DNA of 64,000 bases from Candidatus Gallacutalibacter stercoravium (GTDB taxonomy: Bacteria > Bacillota > Clostridia > Oscillospirales > Acutalibacteraceae): positions 62,001 to 126,000 of the forward strand of contig DVJE01000002.1 of the NCBI GenBank assembly GCA_018716975.1, read 5' to 3'. The notes under the pieces are model-generated. The model made no database searches. It saw only the letters and a list, made by a program, of their open reading frames with translations, and was not told where the DNA came from. Shown here piece by piece: positions 42,818 to 52,924 of the stretch. Within the stretch, counting starts at the first letter, position 1. Each line of letters begins with the position of its first letter. A program made the translations under genes and the position numbers.

Positions 42818-43459
42818 ATGGATTATCAAGTTTTGATAAACCAAATGCTGGAGGGATCTTTGCAGACCCTACTGCTGTTTTTCTCTACGTTGCTTTTTTC
42901 CCTCCCGTTGGGTCTGCTGGTGGCCATGGGCCGTATGTCCAAACACAAAATAATCAATTGGCCCGTGCGTTTTTATATTTTGGTGATGCGGGGCACCCCG
43001 CTACTGCTGCAGCTTATTTTTATTTTTTATGCGTTAAAGCCTTTATTCGGCATTCAGTTGGAGCGAATGGCGGCGGCCCAGTTGGCTTTTGCCCTCAACT
43101 ATGCTGCCTATTTCGCCGAGATTTACCGCGGCGGTATGGAAAGCATCCCAAAGGGTCAATACGAGGCCGCCCAGGTGTTGGGCTTTACCCGTCGGCAGAC
43201 CTTTTTCCGCATTGTGCTGCCCCAGGTGGTTAAGCGGGTGATTCCGCCCATGGGAAATGAGTTTATTACGTTGGTAAAGGATACCTCCTTAGCGCAGGTG
43301 ATCAATGTGGTAGAGCTGTTTAAGGTCACCAACACCTGGGTGGCGTCCACCGGTATCATGACGCCCTTTATTATAGCGGCGGTGTTCTATTTGGTTATGA
43401 ACGGCGTGGTAACCCGTTGCTTTACCGTGGCGGAAAAAAGGCTGAACTATTACCGCTGA
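42818..43459 (+). CDS. Amino-acid ABC transporter permease (HisM type)
   Basis: 213 residues from the ATG at 42818 after GAAAGGAT. Four to five membrane helices; MRGTPLLLQLIFIFYAL and the EAA loop EIYRGGMESIPKGQYEAAQVLGFTRRQTFFRIVLPQ are the polar-amino-acid permease signatures. Probably a homodimer, since only one permease gene is present. Part of the SBP-permease-ATPase operon. Confidence 0.95.
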   Translation: MDYQVLINQMLEGSLQTLLLFFSTLLFSLPLGLLVAMGRMSKHKIINWPVRFYILVMRGTPLLLQLIFIFYALKPLFGIQLERMAAAQLAFALNYAAYFAEIYRGGMESIPKGQYEAAQVLGFTRRQTFFRIVLPQVVKRVIPPMGNEFITLVKDTSLAQVINVVELFKVTNTWVASTGIMTPFIIAAVFYLVMNGVVTRCFTVAEKRLNYYR

Positions 43460-43525
43460 TGCACAGCTCCGATTTGGAATGTGGCAGGCGCCTAGGTCTA
43501 CTAGGCCTAAAAGGAGAAGAAGCAT

Positions 43526-44293
43526 ATGCAACAAATGCTAAACGCGCAGGATTTGCGCAAAAGCTTTGACGGCGTCCCTGTGTTGCAGGGAATATCCCTT
43601 CAGGTGAACCAAGGAGAAGTGCTGGCGATTATCGGCCCTTCGGGCTCGGGCAAAAGCACCCTGTTGCGGTGCATCACCCAGCTGGAAACAGTAGACAGCG
43701 GCGCCATCGATATTTGCGGTGAAACCTTGGTTTCTACCGACGGAAATGGAAAAGCCGTGTATGCGCCCCGGGCTCAGTGCGCTAAAATCGGGTTGCATCT
43801 GGGTTTGGTATTTCAAAACTTTAATCTGTTTCCCCATTTTTCGGTGCTGCGCAATATCGCCGAAGCGCCGGTGCGGGTGTTGGGCAAAAGCCGGACGGAG
43901 GCAGAGGAGCAAGCCCGTGCATTGCTAGAAAAGATGGGGCTTGCTGACAAAGAAAACGCTTATCCTTACCAGCTTTCCGGCGGGCAGCAGCAGCGGGTTT
44001 CCATTGCCAGGGCGCTGGCAATGAACCCCGAGATCTTGTTTTTTGACGAACCCACCAGCGCGCTGGATCCGGAGCTGACGGGTGAAATCCTGAAGGTAAT
44101 CCGTGAGCTGGCCGCCGAGCATATGACCATGGTGGTGGTTACCCATGAAATGAAGTTTGCCCGGGATGTGGCCGATCGTGTTATCTTTATGGATAACGGC
44201 TCCATTGTAGAAAGCGGCACGCCGCAACAGGTGTTCGGAGATACCCATAACGAACGGCTCAAGGCGTTTTTATCCCGCTTTAACGAGGGGTAA
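43526..44293 (+). CDS. Amino-acid ABC transporter ATP-binding protein
   Basis: 255 residues, ATG after AAAAGGAGAA. Walker [12 protein letters not shown] near residue 35, Q-loop [11 protein letters not shown], signature [15 protein letters not shown], Walker [13 protein letters not shown] and switch His VTHEM. GlnQ/TcyN-like. Energises the importer encoded upstream. Confidence 0.95.
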   Translation: MQQMLNAQDLRKSFDGVPVLQGISLQVNQGEVLAIIGPSGSGKSTLLRCITQLETVDSGAIDICGETLVSTDGNGKAVYAPRAQCAKIGLHLGLVFQNFNLFPHFSVLRNIAEAPVRVLGKSRTEAEEQARALLEKMGLADKENAYPYQLSGGQQQRVSIARALAMNPEILFFDEPTSALDPELTGEILKVIRELAAEHMTMVVVTHEMKFARDVADRVIFMDNGSIVESGTPQQVFGDTHNERLKAFLSRFNEG

Positions 44294-44408
44294 GTCTTTT
44301 GAAAGTTTGGGAGCCTTGCCGTTTTGGTATAGCTTGCGGTGTGCAAGCGCGCCGTCTGCCTAACCGGCACCGTGCCGGCCATGCGGAGAAAAGAGAGGAG
44401 CGATAACC

Positions 44409-44954
44409 GTGGTTATCCATACACCCAGACTGGCGCTGCGCCCTGTGGAGCAAAGCGATGCCCCTGCCTTGTTGGACGCCATGCGCTGCCCGTTGGTTCA
44501 TCAGATGCACAGTGACGGCTTTCACAGTTTGGCGCACGTTCAGCGTTATATTGATGTGTTAATAGGAGAATATGCCCAGGGTAAATTTCGCACTTTGGGC
44601 ATTGCCCATAAGCCGGAAGATAAGCTCATTGGTATGATAACCATCGATGAGCAGGCTGTTTTTTCCCGGGTGGAACTGGGATATTGGATTCATTTGGACT
44701 GGCGCAACGAGGGCTATTCCACCGAAGCGGTAAGCGCTGTGGTAGAGGATTGCTTTGCAAAGGGGAGGGCAAACCGTATACAGGCCCTTACCAGCAACCC
44801 GGCTTCGGCCCGCGTGCTAGAGAAAGCCGGCCTGCGGTATGAGGGAACCCTGCGGCAATATTTCGGCAAGGGCAACGGCTTTGCCGATGTGCGCATGTAT
44901 GCTGTGCTGCAAGGCGATTGTCGTGCCGGAGCGGCGCAGAAAAATATACCATAA
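44409..44954 (+). CDS. GNAT-family acetyltransferase (RimJ/RimL type)
   Basis: 181 residues, GTG start nine bases after GAGAGGAG. The opening TPRLALRPVEQSDAPALLDAM and the later GYWIHLDWRNEGYSTEAVSAVVEDCF, NPASARVLEKAGLRYEGTLRQ are typical of RimJ/RimL-like acetyltransferases that modify protein N-termini or small amines. Real substrate unknown. 115 bases behind the ABC operon. Confidence 0.88.
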   Translation: MVIHTPRLALRPVEQSDAPALLDAMRCPLVHQMHSDGFHSLAHVQRYIDVLIGEYAQGKFRTLGIAHKPEDKLIGMITIDEQAVFSRVELGYWIHLDWRNEGYSTEAVSAVVEDCFAKGRANRIQALTSNPASARVLEKAGLRYEGTLRQYFGKGNGFADVRMYAVLQGDCRAGAAQKNIP

Positions 44955-44971
44955 TTCATTACAATTAAAGA

Positions 44972-45017
44972 AAGCCTGAAGGCGCCCCGTATAACCGGGT
45001 AGCCTTCAGGCTTTTTT
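44972..45017. terminator. Bidirectional terminator between converging genes
   Basis: AAGCCTGAAGGC and its complement enclose an 18-base loop with a small inner CCCG/CGGG pairing, followed by a T6 run. It separates the GNAT gene from the minus-strand binding protein. Confidence 0.9.
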
Positions 45018-45079
45018 GCGGCAGTTTTTAAGATGCAAACAGGCAAACAGCTAAAAATTTTGATGCTGCTTGCCTGCGG

Positions 45080-46744
45080 CTATGCCGCCGTTTTGGTAGC
45101 GGTGCGAAAGTCTATGCCGCCATCGTAGGGGTAAAAGACCACGCCTGTTACATTGGGCGCAGTGGCAAAATAGCGTTTTTCATAGCACAGGGGGTAAAAG
45201 ATGCCGTTGGTGTTTAAGTATTGCTCAGCCGATACCGCCGCCTGGAGCATCTGCGCCCCATCGCTGAAACTTGCGGCCGCCAGCAAACCATCATAGGCGG
45301 CGTCTTGCAAAGAGGCGGGATTTTCGCTGCTGCTTGATTCAAAAAGGGAGAGCACCTCCAGCGGGCCGTCTTGCTGGGCCTGCAGCGGCGCGATAACGGC
45401 CTCATAGTCCCCTGAACGGATCCGTTGCTCCAGTTCCGAGAGAGAAACCGCTTCTAGGTTAAAATAGTAACCCAGCTCCCGGTTCCAAACCTCCAACATA
45501 TGGGTGGCCATTTGCTTAAAGCCGGATGAATCCAGGCATAACACCGTTAGATTTAACCGATCCAACCCGGCTTCCGTCAGCCCTTGCTGCAGCAGGGCCT
45601 TGGCGTTATCATCCTGCTTTAAATAAAAACCGCCGCCCGCTTGGTCGCGGTAGCTTTGCCCCAACAGGGTGGCCTGGGGCAGCACAATATCCTCCCCTGG
45701 CGTGCAGTTGTCCGGAAGGGCCTGCAGCACATAATCCCTGTCTAGCGATTGGATGAGTCCCAAACGCACATTGCGGTTGTTAAAAGGCGAGGTTTGGGTG
45801 TTAAAGCACAGACCCCAAGTTGTGTCTTCAAAAGAGGTTAAATTAAGCCCCTCCTGCTGGGCCTTGGCCAGCTGATCACCGGGGAGAGAGGCTACATCCA
45901 GTTGCCCTGACGCCAGCGCCCCCGCCGTATCTTGGGGCGCTTCGCCAATGGTAAATTCCACCCCGGCGGGCACCACCTGCTGCTGCCCCTGATACCGGCT
46001 GTTTACCGTCAGGTTGATATATTCCTCGTGTTCCCAGCCGTATGCGGCAATGGAAAAGGGGCCGTTGCCCAACACGCAGTTGGTTTCTAGCCCATATTGG
46101 CCGCCAGTAAAACGGAAAAACGCCTCGTTGCAGGGCATCGCTACCGTTTGCGCCATTAGGGTGGGGAACTGTTCATAGGCGTATTCCAGTTCGATTACCA
46201 GGGTGTAGTCCCCTTCGGCGCGCACGCCCAGTTCTTCCACCGGCAAGGTGCCTTCGTTTACTTGCCGGGCGTTTTTAATGCAATACAGGGTTTGCGCCTC
46301 GGGGCTGTTGGTGGCGGGATCTAAGGCCCGGCGCAAGCCGAATACAAAGTCCGCCGCCGTTACCGGCGCATCCACCTCTTGACCCTCGTCGTCCTCCCAA
46401 ACCGGCCAGCGGGCGTCGCTGCGCAGGTGAAAGGTAAAACTTGTGTTATCTGCGCTGGCGGTCCAACTTTCCGCCGCCCCGGGCTGGGCCTGGCCGGAGG
46501 CATCTAACCGGGTGAGCCCTTCAAACAGGTTGGTAATCACCAGCTTGGCAGAGGTATCCTGCGCCACTTGGGGATCCAAGCTTTCAGGCTCTTGCTCTAA
46601 ATAGCTTAAAATAACCTGGCCGTTTTCTTCACCGTCGTCGCTACACCCCGCTAAGGCGAACAGTGGCAGGGCTGTTAGCAAACAACACAACAAAAGTAGG
46701 GCTGCTTTGGCAAACCGCCCCATTTTACAGCAGGAAACTCCCAT
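45080..46744 (-). CDS. Orphan peptide-binding lipoprotein (solute-binding family 5)
   Basis: 554 residues from the ATG at 46744, about seven bases after CGGAGG. Signal peptide with LLLLCCLLTALPLFALAGC, lipid-modified Cys near residue 34, then EQEPESLDPQ and TAADFVFGLRRALDPA, typical of OppA/DppA-like receptors. No permease or ATPase gene is adjacent, so it may feed the OppBCDF importer encoded at 17-22.5 kb or act alone as a peptide receptor. Confidence 0.9.
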   Translation of the reverse strand: MGVSCCKMGRFAKAALLLLCCLLTALPLFALAGCSDDGEENGQVILSYLEQEPESLDPQVAQDTSAKLVITNLFEGLTRLDASGQAQPGAAESWTASADNTSFTFHLRSDARWPVWEDDEGQEVDAPVTAADFVFGLRRALDPATNSPEAQTLYCIKNARQVNEGTLPVEELGVRAEGDYTLVIELEYAYEQFPTLMAQTVAMPCNEAFFRFTGGQYGLETNCVLGNGPFSIAAYGWEHEEYINLTVNSRYQGQQQVVPAGVEFTIGEAPQDTAGALASGQLDVASLPGDQLAKAQQEGLNLTSFEDTTWGLCFNTQTSPFNNRNVRLGLIQSLDRDYVLQALPDNCTPGEDIVLPQATLLGQSYRDQAGGGFYLKQDDNAKALLQQGLTEAGLDRLNLTVLCLDSSGFKQMATHMLEVWNRELGYYFNLEAVSLSELEQRIRSGDYEAVIAPLQAQQDGPLEVLSLFESSSSENPASLQDAAYDGLLAAASFSDGAQMLQAAVSAEQYLNTNGIFYPLCYEKRYFATAPNVTGVVFYPYDGGIDFRTATKTAA

Positions 46745-46787
46745 GGCCAACCTCCGTTCCCCAGCAACTGGGTTGTTTTTCCAGGCA

Positions 46788-46816
46788 ATCATACCATTTT
46801 TAAGAAACAAAAGCAA
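46788..46816 (-). promoter_or_regulatory. Promoter of the orphan peptide-binding lipoprotein
   Basis: TTGCTT and TATGAT with a 17-base spacer on the minus strand, about 45 bases before the start. Confidence 0.7.
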
Positions 46817-46974
46817 TGAAGCAACTACTTATGGTATTTTACCGTTTTGTTAATTTTACTTTTGTATTTACAGATACGGTTGCGCCATCCTTTATGTAAG
46901 GGAGCGGCGGGGCCACCCCCCAAAAAGCTTTTTTGCTTTTAAATGATATTGTGGCACTGTTTTTCAAAAGTAGG

Positions 46975-47154
46975 TTAACGGAACATGTCCTGCACATTAT
47001 CAAGCAAGTCGCTCATAGTGTGCATAGCCTTGTGCGCCTTCTTTTTTGCTTGTTTGGGGTTTTTCATCATTTGGCTGCTCACAAAGCCTACCACAGCGCC
47101 GGCGGCCAAACCGGTGCCAATGCCTTTTACCAAGCCCATTGTCGCTTTTGTCAT
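46975..47154 (-). CDS. Small YtxH-like protein
   Basis: 59 residues from the ATG at 47154 after AAGGAGG. A glycine-rich hydrophobic stretch (GLVKGIGTGLAAGAVVGFV) is followed by a Lys-rich amphipathic helix and an acidic end. This resembles small YtxH-type or cell-envelope-associated proteins found widely in Clostridia; function unknown. Confidence 0.65.
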   Translation of the reverse strand: MTKATMGLVKGIGTGLAAGAVVGFVSSQMMKNPKQAKKKAHKAMHTMSDLLDNVQDMFR

Positions 47155-47530
47155 GCAATAAATCCTCCTTAAGGTGATAACCAATTTTAAGGTTTGTTCA
47201 AAGCCCATAATTTTACTCCTGAAAAATAACGGCTCAACGGCTCAAAGGTTCAACGGCTGCAAACCAAACGGCCAAAGGCCCTCCCAGAGCAATCGCGCCG
47301 CCTGCCGGCGGAGCCGTTTGCTGCGGGTTGGTGTTAGTATTTCCGGTCTGTTGGGTTTCAACAGTAAGTTTTACCGCAAAGTTTTGGCATTTTTGGCGTT
47401 GGGTGGCAAAATGAAATTTGATTGAATTAGAAACAACGGCAATTTTGAGAAAGAAGCGCACAGGCAATATAGGCTTTTTACGGCCGGTGGGCTTTTGAAT
47501 TCATATTTCACAATTCGTTTACAAATCTAT
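47155..47530. other. Intergenic region before the heat-shock operon
   Basis: About 375 bases. It contains short imperfect direct repeats near 47229-47255 (GGCTCAACGG, then GGTTCAACGG). An open frame at 47234-47467 on the minus strand lacks a ribosome binding site and I reject it. Otherwise nothing recognised. Confidence 0.5.
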
Positions 47531-47532
47531 CC

Positions 47533-47561
47533 TTGACAATTGGTATGGCAAATGATAGATT
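47533..47561 (+). promoter_or_regulatory. Sigma-A promoter of hrcA-grpE-dnaK-dnaJ
   Basis: TTGACA at 47533-47538 and TAGATT at 47556-47561, 17 bases apart, directly before the CIRCE operator. Confidence 0.75.
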
Positions 47562-47571
47562 TATAAGTAGA

Positions 47572-47598
47572 TTAGCACTCAAACATCAAGAGTGCTAA
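47572..47598 (+). promoter_or_regulatory. CIRCE operator (HrcA binding site)
   Basis: TTAGCACTC, nine bases, GAGTGCTAA: a perfect match to the CIRCE consensus. It lies at the start of the transcript, so HrcA represses its own operon and heat relieves it. Confidence 0.97.
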
Positions 47599-47713
47599 CG
47601 AGCCAAAGGCGAAGCCTAGACACGGTATCTTCTTAAAAGAAAAACCCTCTTTCGCCGAAGGTTCGGCAAATAAACGGCGTTGAAGCCGCCTGAGTGAAAG
47701 CGGGGGATTCTGT

Positions 47714-48745
47714 GTGGAATTGGGCGAGCGGAAACTAAAGGTGTTGGCCGCCATTGTGGAGGCTTATGTGGCTACCGGTGAACCGGTGGGATCCAAAGCT
47801 GTGTGCAACGCACTGGATTTCCCGGTTTCCTCTGCCACCATCCGAAACGAGATGGCAGGTTTGGTGGAGCTGGGCCTATTGGAACAGCCCCATACCTCGG
47901 CGGGGCGGATCCCTTCGGCCCGGGGCTACCGGTTGTATATCAACCGGTTGATGCACCGTCGGCCGCTGAGCGATGAAGAAAAGCGCTACATTGACGGAAC
48001 GCTGGCTTCCATTACCGGCGGGGCAGACGATTTGCTGGAAGAGGCATCGCAGATGCTGGCGGGTATGACACGCTTTATCGCCGTATCCACCGCGCCCACC
48101 GACGAGGGCGCCGCAGTGCGGCGGTTGCAGTTTGTGCAAACCGGTAGGCGCAGCGCTATTGTAGTGCTCACTTCTTCCACCGGCAATGTAAAAAGCCGGC
48201 AGTTTCGGTGCGATTACGACATCACCCCCGAAGTGATGAATGTTTTTCATGTGGCGCTGAACAAGAAGTTCATGGGTGTGCCGCTTGCAGAGATTACGCC
48301 CGCATTGGTGCAGTCGATGGCGGCCTCCTTCGGGGAGCTTACCATGCTGATGCCGGCAGTGCTTACCGCTGTGCTAGAAACGGCCCAGGATATGCTGCAA
48401 ACCGATATTCGCTTAGAGGGGCAAACCAATTTGCTGTTTATGCCGGAGTTTGAACTATCCAGCGTGCGGCAGATTTTGGATTTTCTCAACCGGCGGGGTG
48501 AAATCGCCAAGCTGCTCAACCGGCAAGAAGGCGCGGTCAAGGTGTTAATCGGCGCCGAAAGCGGCCAGCCGGAATTGATTGATTCCAGCTTGGTGGTGGC
48601 GCGCTACCGGCTGGGCGGGCGCACAGCCGGCGCCATTGGGGTTATCGGCCCCACCCGCATGGACTACGCAAAGATGATATCCAGCCTGGAATACTTTGCC
48701 CAAAGCATGGGGAAACTGCTCAGTGAGATTTTGGAAGAAGAGTAG
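47714..48745 (+). CDS. hrcA: Heat-inducible transcription repressor HrcA
   Basis: 343 residues, GTG start after AGCGGGGG. Winged HTH at the N-terminus (ATGEPVGSKAVCNALDFPVSSATIRNEMAGL), the LEQPHTSAGRIPSARGYRLYI signature near residue 60, then the GAF-like domain. Binds CIRCE, which is present 115 bases upstream. Leads the operon hrcA-grpE-dnaK-dnaJ. Confidence 0.97.
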   Translation: MELGERKLKVLAAIVEAYVATGEPVGSKAVCNALDFPVSSATIRNEMAGLVELGLLEQPHTSAGRIPSARGYRLYINRLMHRRPLSDEEKRYIDGTLASITGGADDLLEEASQMLAGMTRFIAVSTAPTDEGAAVRRLQFVQTGRRSAIVVLTSSTGNVKSRQFRCDYDITPEVMNVFHVALNKKFMGVPLAEITPALVQSMAASFGELTMLMPAVLTAVLETAQDMLQTDIRLEGQTNLLFMPEFELSSVRQILDFLNRRGEIAKLLNRQEGAVKVLIGAESGQPELIDSSLVVARYRLGGRTAGAIGVIGPTRMDYAKMISSLEYFAQSMGKLLSEILEEE

Positions 48746-48808
48746 CTCCCAGCGGTAGGGAAATAGCGCTAAAGGCGCAATCAGGCGGAAAGGAGACGGG
48801 GTTTCAGG

Positions 48809-49396
48809 ATGAAAGGCAAAGAAAAGAAAGAAGAAAAGCAGAAGCAGGCCCAGGCGCAAGAGGAGCAGACGGAGCAAACGGAGCCTGTAGAGCAGCCCCC
48901 GCAGCCGGCGGAGCAGGAAGCCGCTAAAGAAACATCAGAGGCGGATGAAACCCGGCAGGCGTTGGAGGCGCTGCAAAAGGATTTTGATAAGCAAAAGGAT
49001 TTGCTGCTGCGCACCGCTGCTGAGTATGAGAATTTTCGCAAACGCACCGAGCGCGAAAAAAGGGCCATTTATGGCGACGCCACCGCTGCTGCTGTGCTGA
49101 CGATTTTGCCCATCGGCGACAGCTTGGAATACGCAATTAAGGCCAAAGACGGCGCCACTGCGGAGTATCAAAAGGGCCTGGAACTAATGCAGAATCAATT
49201 TAAAGAGGCGCTAAATAAGCTGGGTGTGGAACCTATGGGAGCTCCCGGCGAAGAGTTTAACCCAGAGCTGCACAACGCTGTTGCCCATGTGGATGACGAC
49301 ACAGTGGCCGATAATATTATTGTAGAGGTTTTTCAAACCGGCTATAAGATGGGCGACAAGGTAATTCGCCACGCTATGGTAAAGGTAGCCAACTAG
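48809..49396 (+). CDS. grpE: Nucleotide exchange factor GrpE
   Basis: 195 residues, ATG after AAAGGAGACGG. A highly charged N-terminal tail of about 45 residues rich in E, Q and K, the long coiled-coil helix (EALQKDFDKQKDLLLRTAAEYENFRKRTEREK), and the C-terminal beta domain with GDKVIRHAMVKVAN. Releases ADP from DnaK. Confidence 0.97.
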   Translation: MKGKEKKEEKQKQAQAQEEQTEQTEPVEQPPQPAEQEAAKETSEADETRQALEALQKDFDKQKDLLLRTAAEYENFRKRTEREKRAIYGDATAAAVLTILPIGDSLEYAIKAKDGATAEYQKGLELMQNQFKEALNKLGVEPMGAPGEEFNPELHNAVAHVDDDTVADNIIVEVFQTGYKMGDKVIRHAMVKVAN

Positions 49397-49505
49397 CCCG
49401 GCGATCCATTGTATGGCAAAACGGCATCCCTGATGTAACGCCGGCTGCACGCAGCTGGCGGCGTCATTGATATATATTTAAAATAAAAATTGGAGGTTTT
49501 TTGTT

Positions 49506-51362
49506 ATGGCTAAGACAATCGGCATAGATTTAGGTACTACAAATTCCTGCGTAGCGGTTATTGAAGGCGGCGAGCCTGTCGTTATCCCTAACGCGGAAGG
49601 CGGACGCACCACCCCCTCTGTTGTAGCGTTCTCGAAAACTGGCGAGCGTATGGTGGGCCAGGTGGCAAAGCGCCAAGCCATCACCAACCCGGATCGCACC
49701 GTTTCTTCTATTAAGCGCGAAATGGGTTCCAACTATAAAGTGAACATTGACGGCAAGGCCTACACCCCGCAAGAGATTTCGGCAATGATCTTGAGCAAGC
49801 TGAAGGCCGACGCAGAGGCCTATTTGGGTGATACGGTAACCCAGGCGGTTATTACGGTGCCTGCTTACTTTACCGACGCCCAACGCCAGGCCACCAAAGA
49901 CGCCGGTAAAATCGCCGGGCTGGATGTAAAGCGCATTATAAACGAGCCTACGGCGGCGGCCTTGTCTTATGGCATTGATAAAGAGACCGATCAAAAGGTT
50001 ATGGTATACGACCTGGGCGGCGGCACCTTTGATGTATCTATCATCGAAATGGGCGACGGCGTGCAGGAAGTGCTGGCAACAGCCGGTAACAACCGCTTGG
50101 GCGGCGACGACTTCGACCAACGCATTATCGACTGGATGGTAAGCACCTTTAAGGCAGAAACCGGCATTGATCTGTCGAATGATAAAATGGCCATGCAGCG
50201 TTTGAAAGAAGCCGCCGAAAAGGCCAAAATCGACCTTTCGGGCATCACCTCCGCCAACATCAACCTGCCCTTTATTACGGCGGACGCCACCGGCCCCAAG
50301 CATTTGGATATGACGCTGACCCGCGCCAAGTTTAACGAGCTGACCGCTGATCTGGTAGAAAAGACGATGGGCCCGGTGCGCCAGGCGTTGTCTGACTCTG
50401 GGCTGCAAATCGGCGACATCAACAAGGTGCTCATGGTGGGCGGTTCCTCCCGTATTCCCGCTGTGCAGGAAGCGGTAAAGAGCTTTATCGGCAAAGAGCC
50501 CTTTAAGGGCATCAACCCCGATGAGTGCGTGGCTATCGGCGCGGCTTTGCAGGCCGGCGTGTTGGGCGGCGAGGTAGAAGGCTTGCTGCTGTTGGATGTT
50601 ACCCCCTTGTCGCTGGGTGTTGAAACTATGGGCGGCGTAATGACCAAGGTTATTGAGCGCAACACCACCATCCCCACCAAGAAGAGCCAGATCTTCTCTA
50701 CCGCAGCGGACAATCAAACCCAGGTGGATGTGGTTGTGCTGCAGGGTGAGCGCGAGTTTTCTCGCGACAATAAGCAGCTGGGCGTCTTTCGTTTGGACGG
50801 CATTGCTCCCGCGCCCCGCGGTATTCCTCAAATTGAGGTTACTTTTGATATCGATGCCAACGGCATTGTAAACGTATACGCTAAGGACTTGGGTACCGGC
50901 AAAGAGCAGAAGATCACCATCACCTCCAGCTCCAACATGAGCAAAGAGGATATCGACAAGGCTGTGAAAGACGCCGAGCGGTATGCCGATGAGGATAAGA
51001 AGCGCCGCGAGCAAGTAGACGCCAAGAATGAGGCCGAGAACCTGTGCTATGCCGCCGATAAGCTGGTGAACGAGAATAAGGATAAGATCCCCGAAGAAGA
51101 TAAAAACACCATCAGCCAGAAGACGGCGGCCGTGAAAGAGGCCATTAACTCCAACGATACCGATCGCATTAAGTCGGCTACAGAAGAACTGCAAAAGGCG
51201 GTTTATGAGGCTTCTACCAAGCTGTATCAGCAGGCGGGCCCGCAAACCGGCGCACCCGGCGCAGCCCCGCAGGGCGGCGCGGATGGCAACAACGGCAACG
51301 ACGGCAACGTTTACGACGCGGAGTATAAAGACGTAAATGACGACAACAACGGCAACAAGTAA
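49506..51362 (+). CDS. dnaK: Chaperone DnaK (Hsp70)
   Basis: 618 residues, ATG after TTGGAGG. ATPase domain with [27 protein letters not shown] and [11 protein letters not shown]; the short interdomain linker [12 protein letters not shown]-like stretch; then the substrate-binding domain and a Gly/Gln/Asn-rich tail ending in [10 protein letters not shown]. The N-terminal domain lacks the 24-residue insert of Gram-negative DnaK, as expected for Firmicutes. A 654-codon open frame on the opposite strand is only its shadow. Confidence 0.98.
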   Translation: MAKTIGIDLGTTNSCVAVIEGGEPVVIPNAEGGRTTPSVVAFSKTGERMVGQVAKRQAITNPDRTVSSIKREMGSNYKVNIDGKAYTPQEISAMILSKLKADAEAYLGDTVTQAVITVPAYFTDAQRQATKDAGKIAGLDVKRIINEPTAAALSYGIDKETDQKVMVYDLGGGTFDVSIIEMGDGVQEVLATAGNNRLGGDDFDQRIIDWMVSTFKAETGIDLSNDKMAMQRLKEAAEKAKIDLSGITSANINLPFITADATGPKHLDMTLTRAKFNELTADLVEKTMGPVRQALSDSGLQIGDINKVLMVGGSSRIPAVQEAVKSFIGKEPFKGINPDECVAIGAALQAGVLGGEVEGLLLLDVTPLSLGVETMGGVMTKVIERNTTIPTKKSQIFSTAADNQTQVDVVVLQGEREFSRDNKQLGVFRLDGIAPAPRGIPQIEVTFDIDANGIVNVYAKDLGTGKEQKITITSSSNMSKEDIDKAVKDAERYADEDKKRREQVDAKNEAENLCYAADKLVNENKDKIPEEDKNTISQKTAAVKEAINSNDTDRIKSATEELQKAVYEASTKLYQQAGPQTGAPGAAPQGGADGNNGNDGNVYDAEYKDVNDDNNGNK

Positions 51363-51414
51363 ACCCATCCGGCATGCAAGGGGAGGGCGTTTCGCCCTCC
51401 TCTTATGCGGGTTA
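51361..51414 (+). other. Intercistronic hairpin between dnaK and dnaJ
   Basis: Nested inverted repeats: AACCC with GGGTT, GCAT with ATGC, and GAGGGCG-TTT-CGCCCTC. There is no T-run, so it may set mRNA stability or the DnaK:DnaJ ratio rather than terminate. Confidence 0.55.
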
Positions 51415-51507
51415 GGGGCTTGTGCGCCGGGCAGGGTGGAACAGCGGCGGGAACTCGCCTGGTGAAAGGGTGCGCGGTTCCCATTCTCTGACAAGGGGTG
51501 TGATAAT

Positions 51508-52665
51508 TTGGCGGATAAACGCGATTATTATGAGGTGTTGGGCGTACAAAAGGGCGCATCCGACGATGAAATAAAAAAGGCTTTCCGTAAAAAAGCGAAA
51601 CAATATCACCCGGATCTTAACCCGGGGGACAAGGAAGCCGAAGCCAAGTTTAAAGAGGTTAACGAGGCATACGAGGTGCTTTCCGACAAGGAAAAACGCG
51701 CCCGTTATGATCAATTTGGCCACGCGGGCGTGGATCCCAACTTTGGCGCAGGCGGCGGTTACGGCGGCTATCCTGGCGGCAGCCCCTTTGGTCAAGATAT
51801 TGATTTAGGCGATATTTTCGACAGCTTCTTCGGAGGGTTTGGCGGCGGCAGCAGGCGGCGGCAGAGCAACGCTCCCCGCCGGGGCGCCGATACTGAGGCG
51901 GTGCTCACCATCTCGTTTGAAGAGGCCGCCAAAGGCTGCACCAAAGAGGTTACTTATCAAAATGTGGAATCTTGTAAAGAGTGCGGCGGCAGCGGCGCTA
52001 AAAAGGGCACATCGCCCAAAACCTGCCCCACCTGTAACGGCACCGGGCAGGTGCACATCAACCAGCGCACTCCCTTTGGCGTGATGCAAACCTCTCGCAC
52101 CTGCGATAAGTGCGGCGGCGCCGGCAAAATAGTGGAAGATCCTTGCCCGCATTGTTCCGGCGCCGGCCGGGTGCGCGCCAGCCGCACCGTAGAGGTGAAG
52201 GTGCCCGCAGGCATTAACGACGAGCAGGTGCTCAGCGTTTCCGGCCACGGCAACGCGGGATCCAACGGCGGGCCGGCAGGGGATTTGCACGTATATGTCA
52301 GCGTAAGACCGCATCCTATCTTTGAGCGTAAGGGCGACGATGTGTGGTGCGAGCTGCCTTTGACCTTTAGCCAGGCGGCGTTGGGCGCCGAAGTAACCGT
52401 GCCCACGCTAGACGGCAAGGTGAGCTACACCGTGCACGAGGGCACCCAGCCGGGCGATGTGTTCCGCCTGCGGGGCAAGGGCATTGCGCATTTGGGCGGC
52501 CGCGGCCGGGGCGATCAGTTCGTTAAGGTAACGGTAGAGGTGCCGAAAAATTTAAGCCAAAAGCAAAAGGACATCCTGCGGGACTTCGACAGCGCAGCAA
52601 GCGAGAAAAATTACCAGCATAGAAAGGGCTTTTTCGAAAAGCTGAAAGAGATGTTCGGCGATTAA
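51508..52665 (+). CDS. dnaJ: Co-chaperone DnaJ (type I Hsp40)
   Basis: 385 residues, TTG start after AAGGGG. J domain with [32 protein letters not shown] including the HPD triad, a Gly/Phe-rich region, then four zinc-binding repeats ([32 protein letters not shown]) and the C-terminal substrate domain. Complete. Last gene of the CIRCE operon. Confidence 0.98.
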   Translation: MADKRDYYEVLGVQKGASDDEIKKAFRKKAKQYHPDLNPGDKEAEAKFKEVNEAYEVLSDKEKRARYDQFGHAGVDPNFGAGGGYGGYPGGSPFGQDIDLGDIFDSFFGGFGGGSRRRQSNAPRRGADTEAVLTISFEEAAKGCTKEVTYQNVESCKECGGSGAKKGTSPKTCPTCNGTGQVHINQRTPFGVMQTSRTCDKCGGAGKIVEDPCPHCSGAGRVRASRTVEVKVPAGINDEQVLSVSGHGNAGSNGGPAGDLHVYVSVRPHPIFERKGDDVWCELPLTFSQAALGAEVTVPTLDGKVSYTVHEGTQPGDVFRLRGKGIAHLGGRGRGDQFVKVTVEVPKNLSQKQKDILRDFDSAASEKNYQHRKGFFEKLKEMFGD

Positions 52666-52714
52666 AATGGATCGCAGGCATGCTGTTGGGCCTATCAAAC
52701 AATCTTTCATACTA

Positions 52715-52761
52715 CAGCACATTTGCGCAGGTGAAACCGTGCGCTAGTGTGCTGTTTTTTT
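52715..52761 (+). terminator. Terminator of the heat-shock operon
   Basis: CAGCACA with TGTGCTG outside and GCGCA with TGCGC inside, followed by T7. About 50 bases past the dnaJ stop. Confidence 0.9.
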
Positions 52762-52822
52762 ATTGTTTTTGTCGTTACCCGGCCTACGTGCAAATCTATG
52801 CGCAAAAATCTGCGGCCCCCTC

Positions 52823-52851
52823 TTGTACGGGAGGTTATTTTTCCATATAAT
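52823..52851 (+). promoter_or_regulatory. Promoter of the ECF S-component gene
   Basis: TTGTAC and TATAAT with a 17-base spacer, 73 bases before the start codon. A GCGGCGG/CCGCCG hairpin near 52859-52878 begins the leader; no known riboswitch recognised. Confidence 0.8.
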
Positions 52852-52924
52852 AAAGGTGCGGCGGCTCACACCGCCGACATCAGCGCTGTATCCCGTTGGG
52901 AACAGCAGCCGGAGGTAATGAAAA

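Noticed and set aside
47234-47467. 77-codon minus-strand frame with a Pro/Gly-rich end
   Set aside because: No ribosome binding site, odd composition, no family resemblance, and it lies in the untranslated flank of the heat-shock operon.
49530-51494. A 654-codon open frame on the minus strand opposite dnaK
   Set aside because: It is a mirror of the codon pattern of dnaK, has no ribosome binding site, and has no recognisable domain; dnaK on the plus strand is unmistakable.
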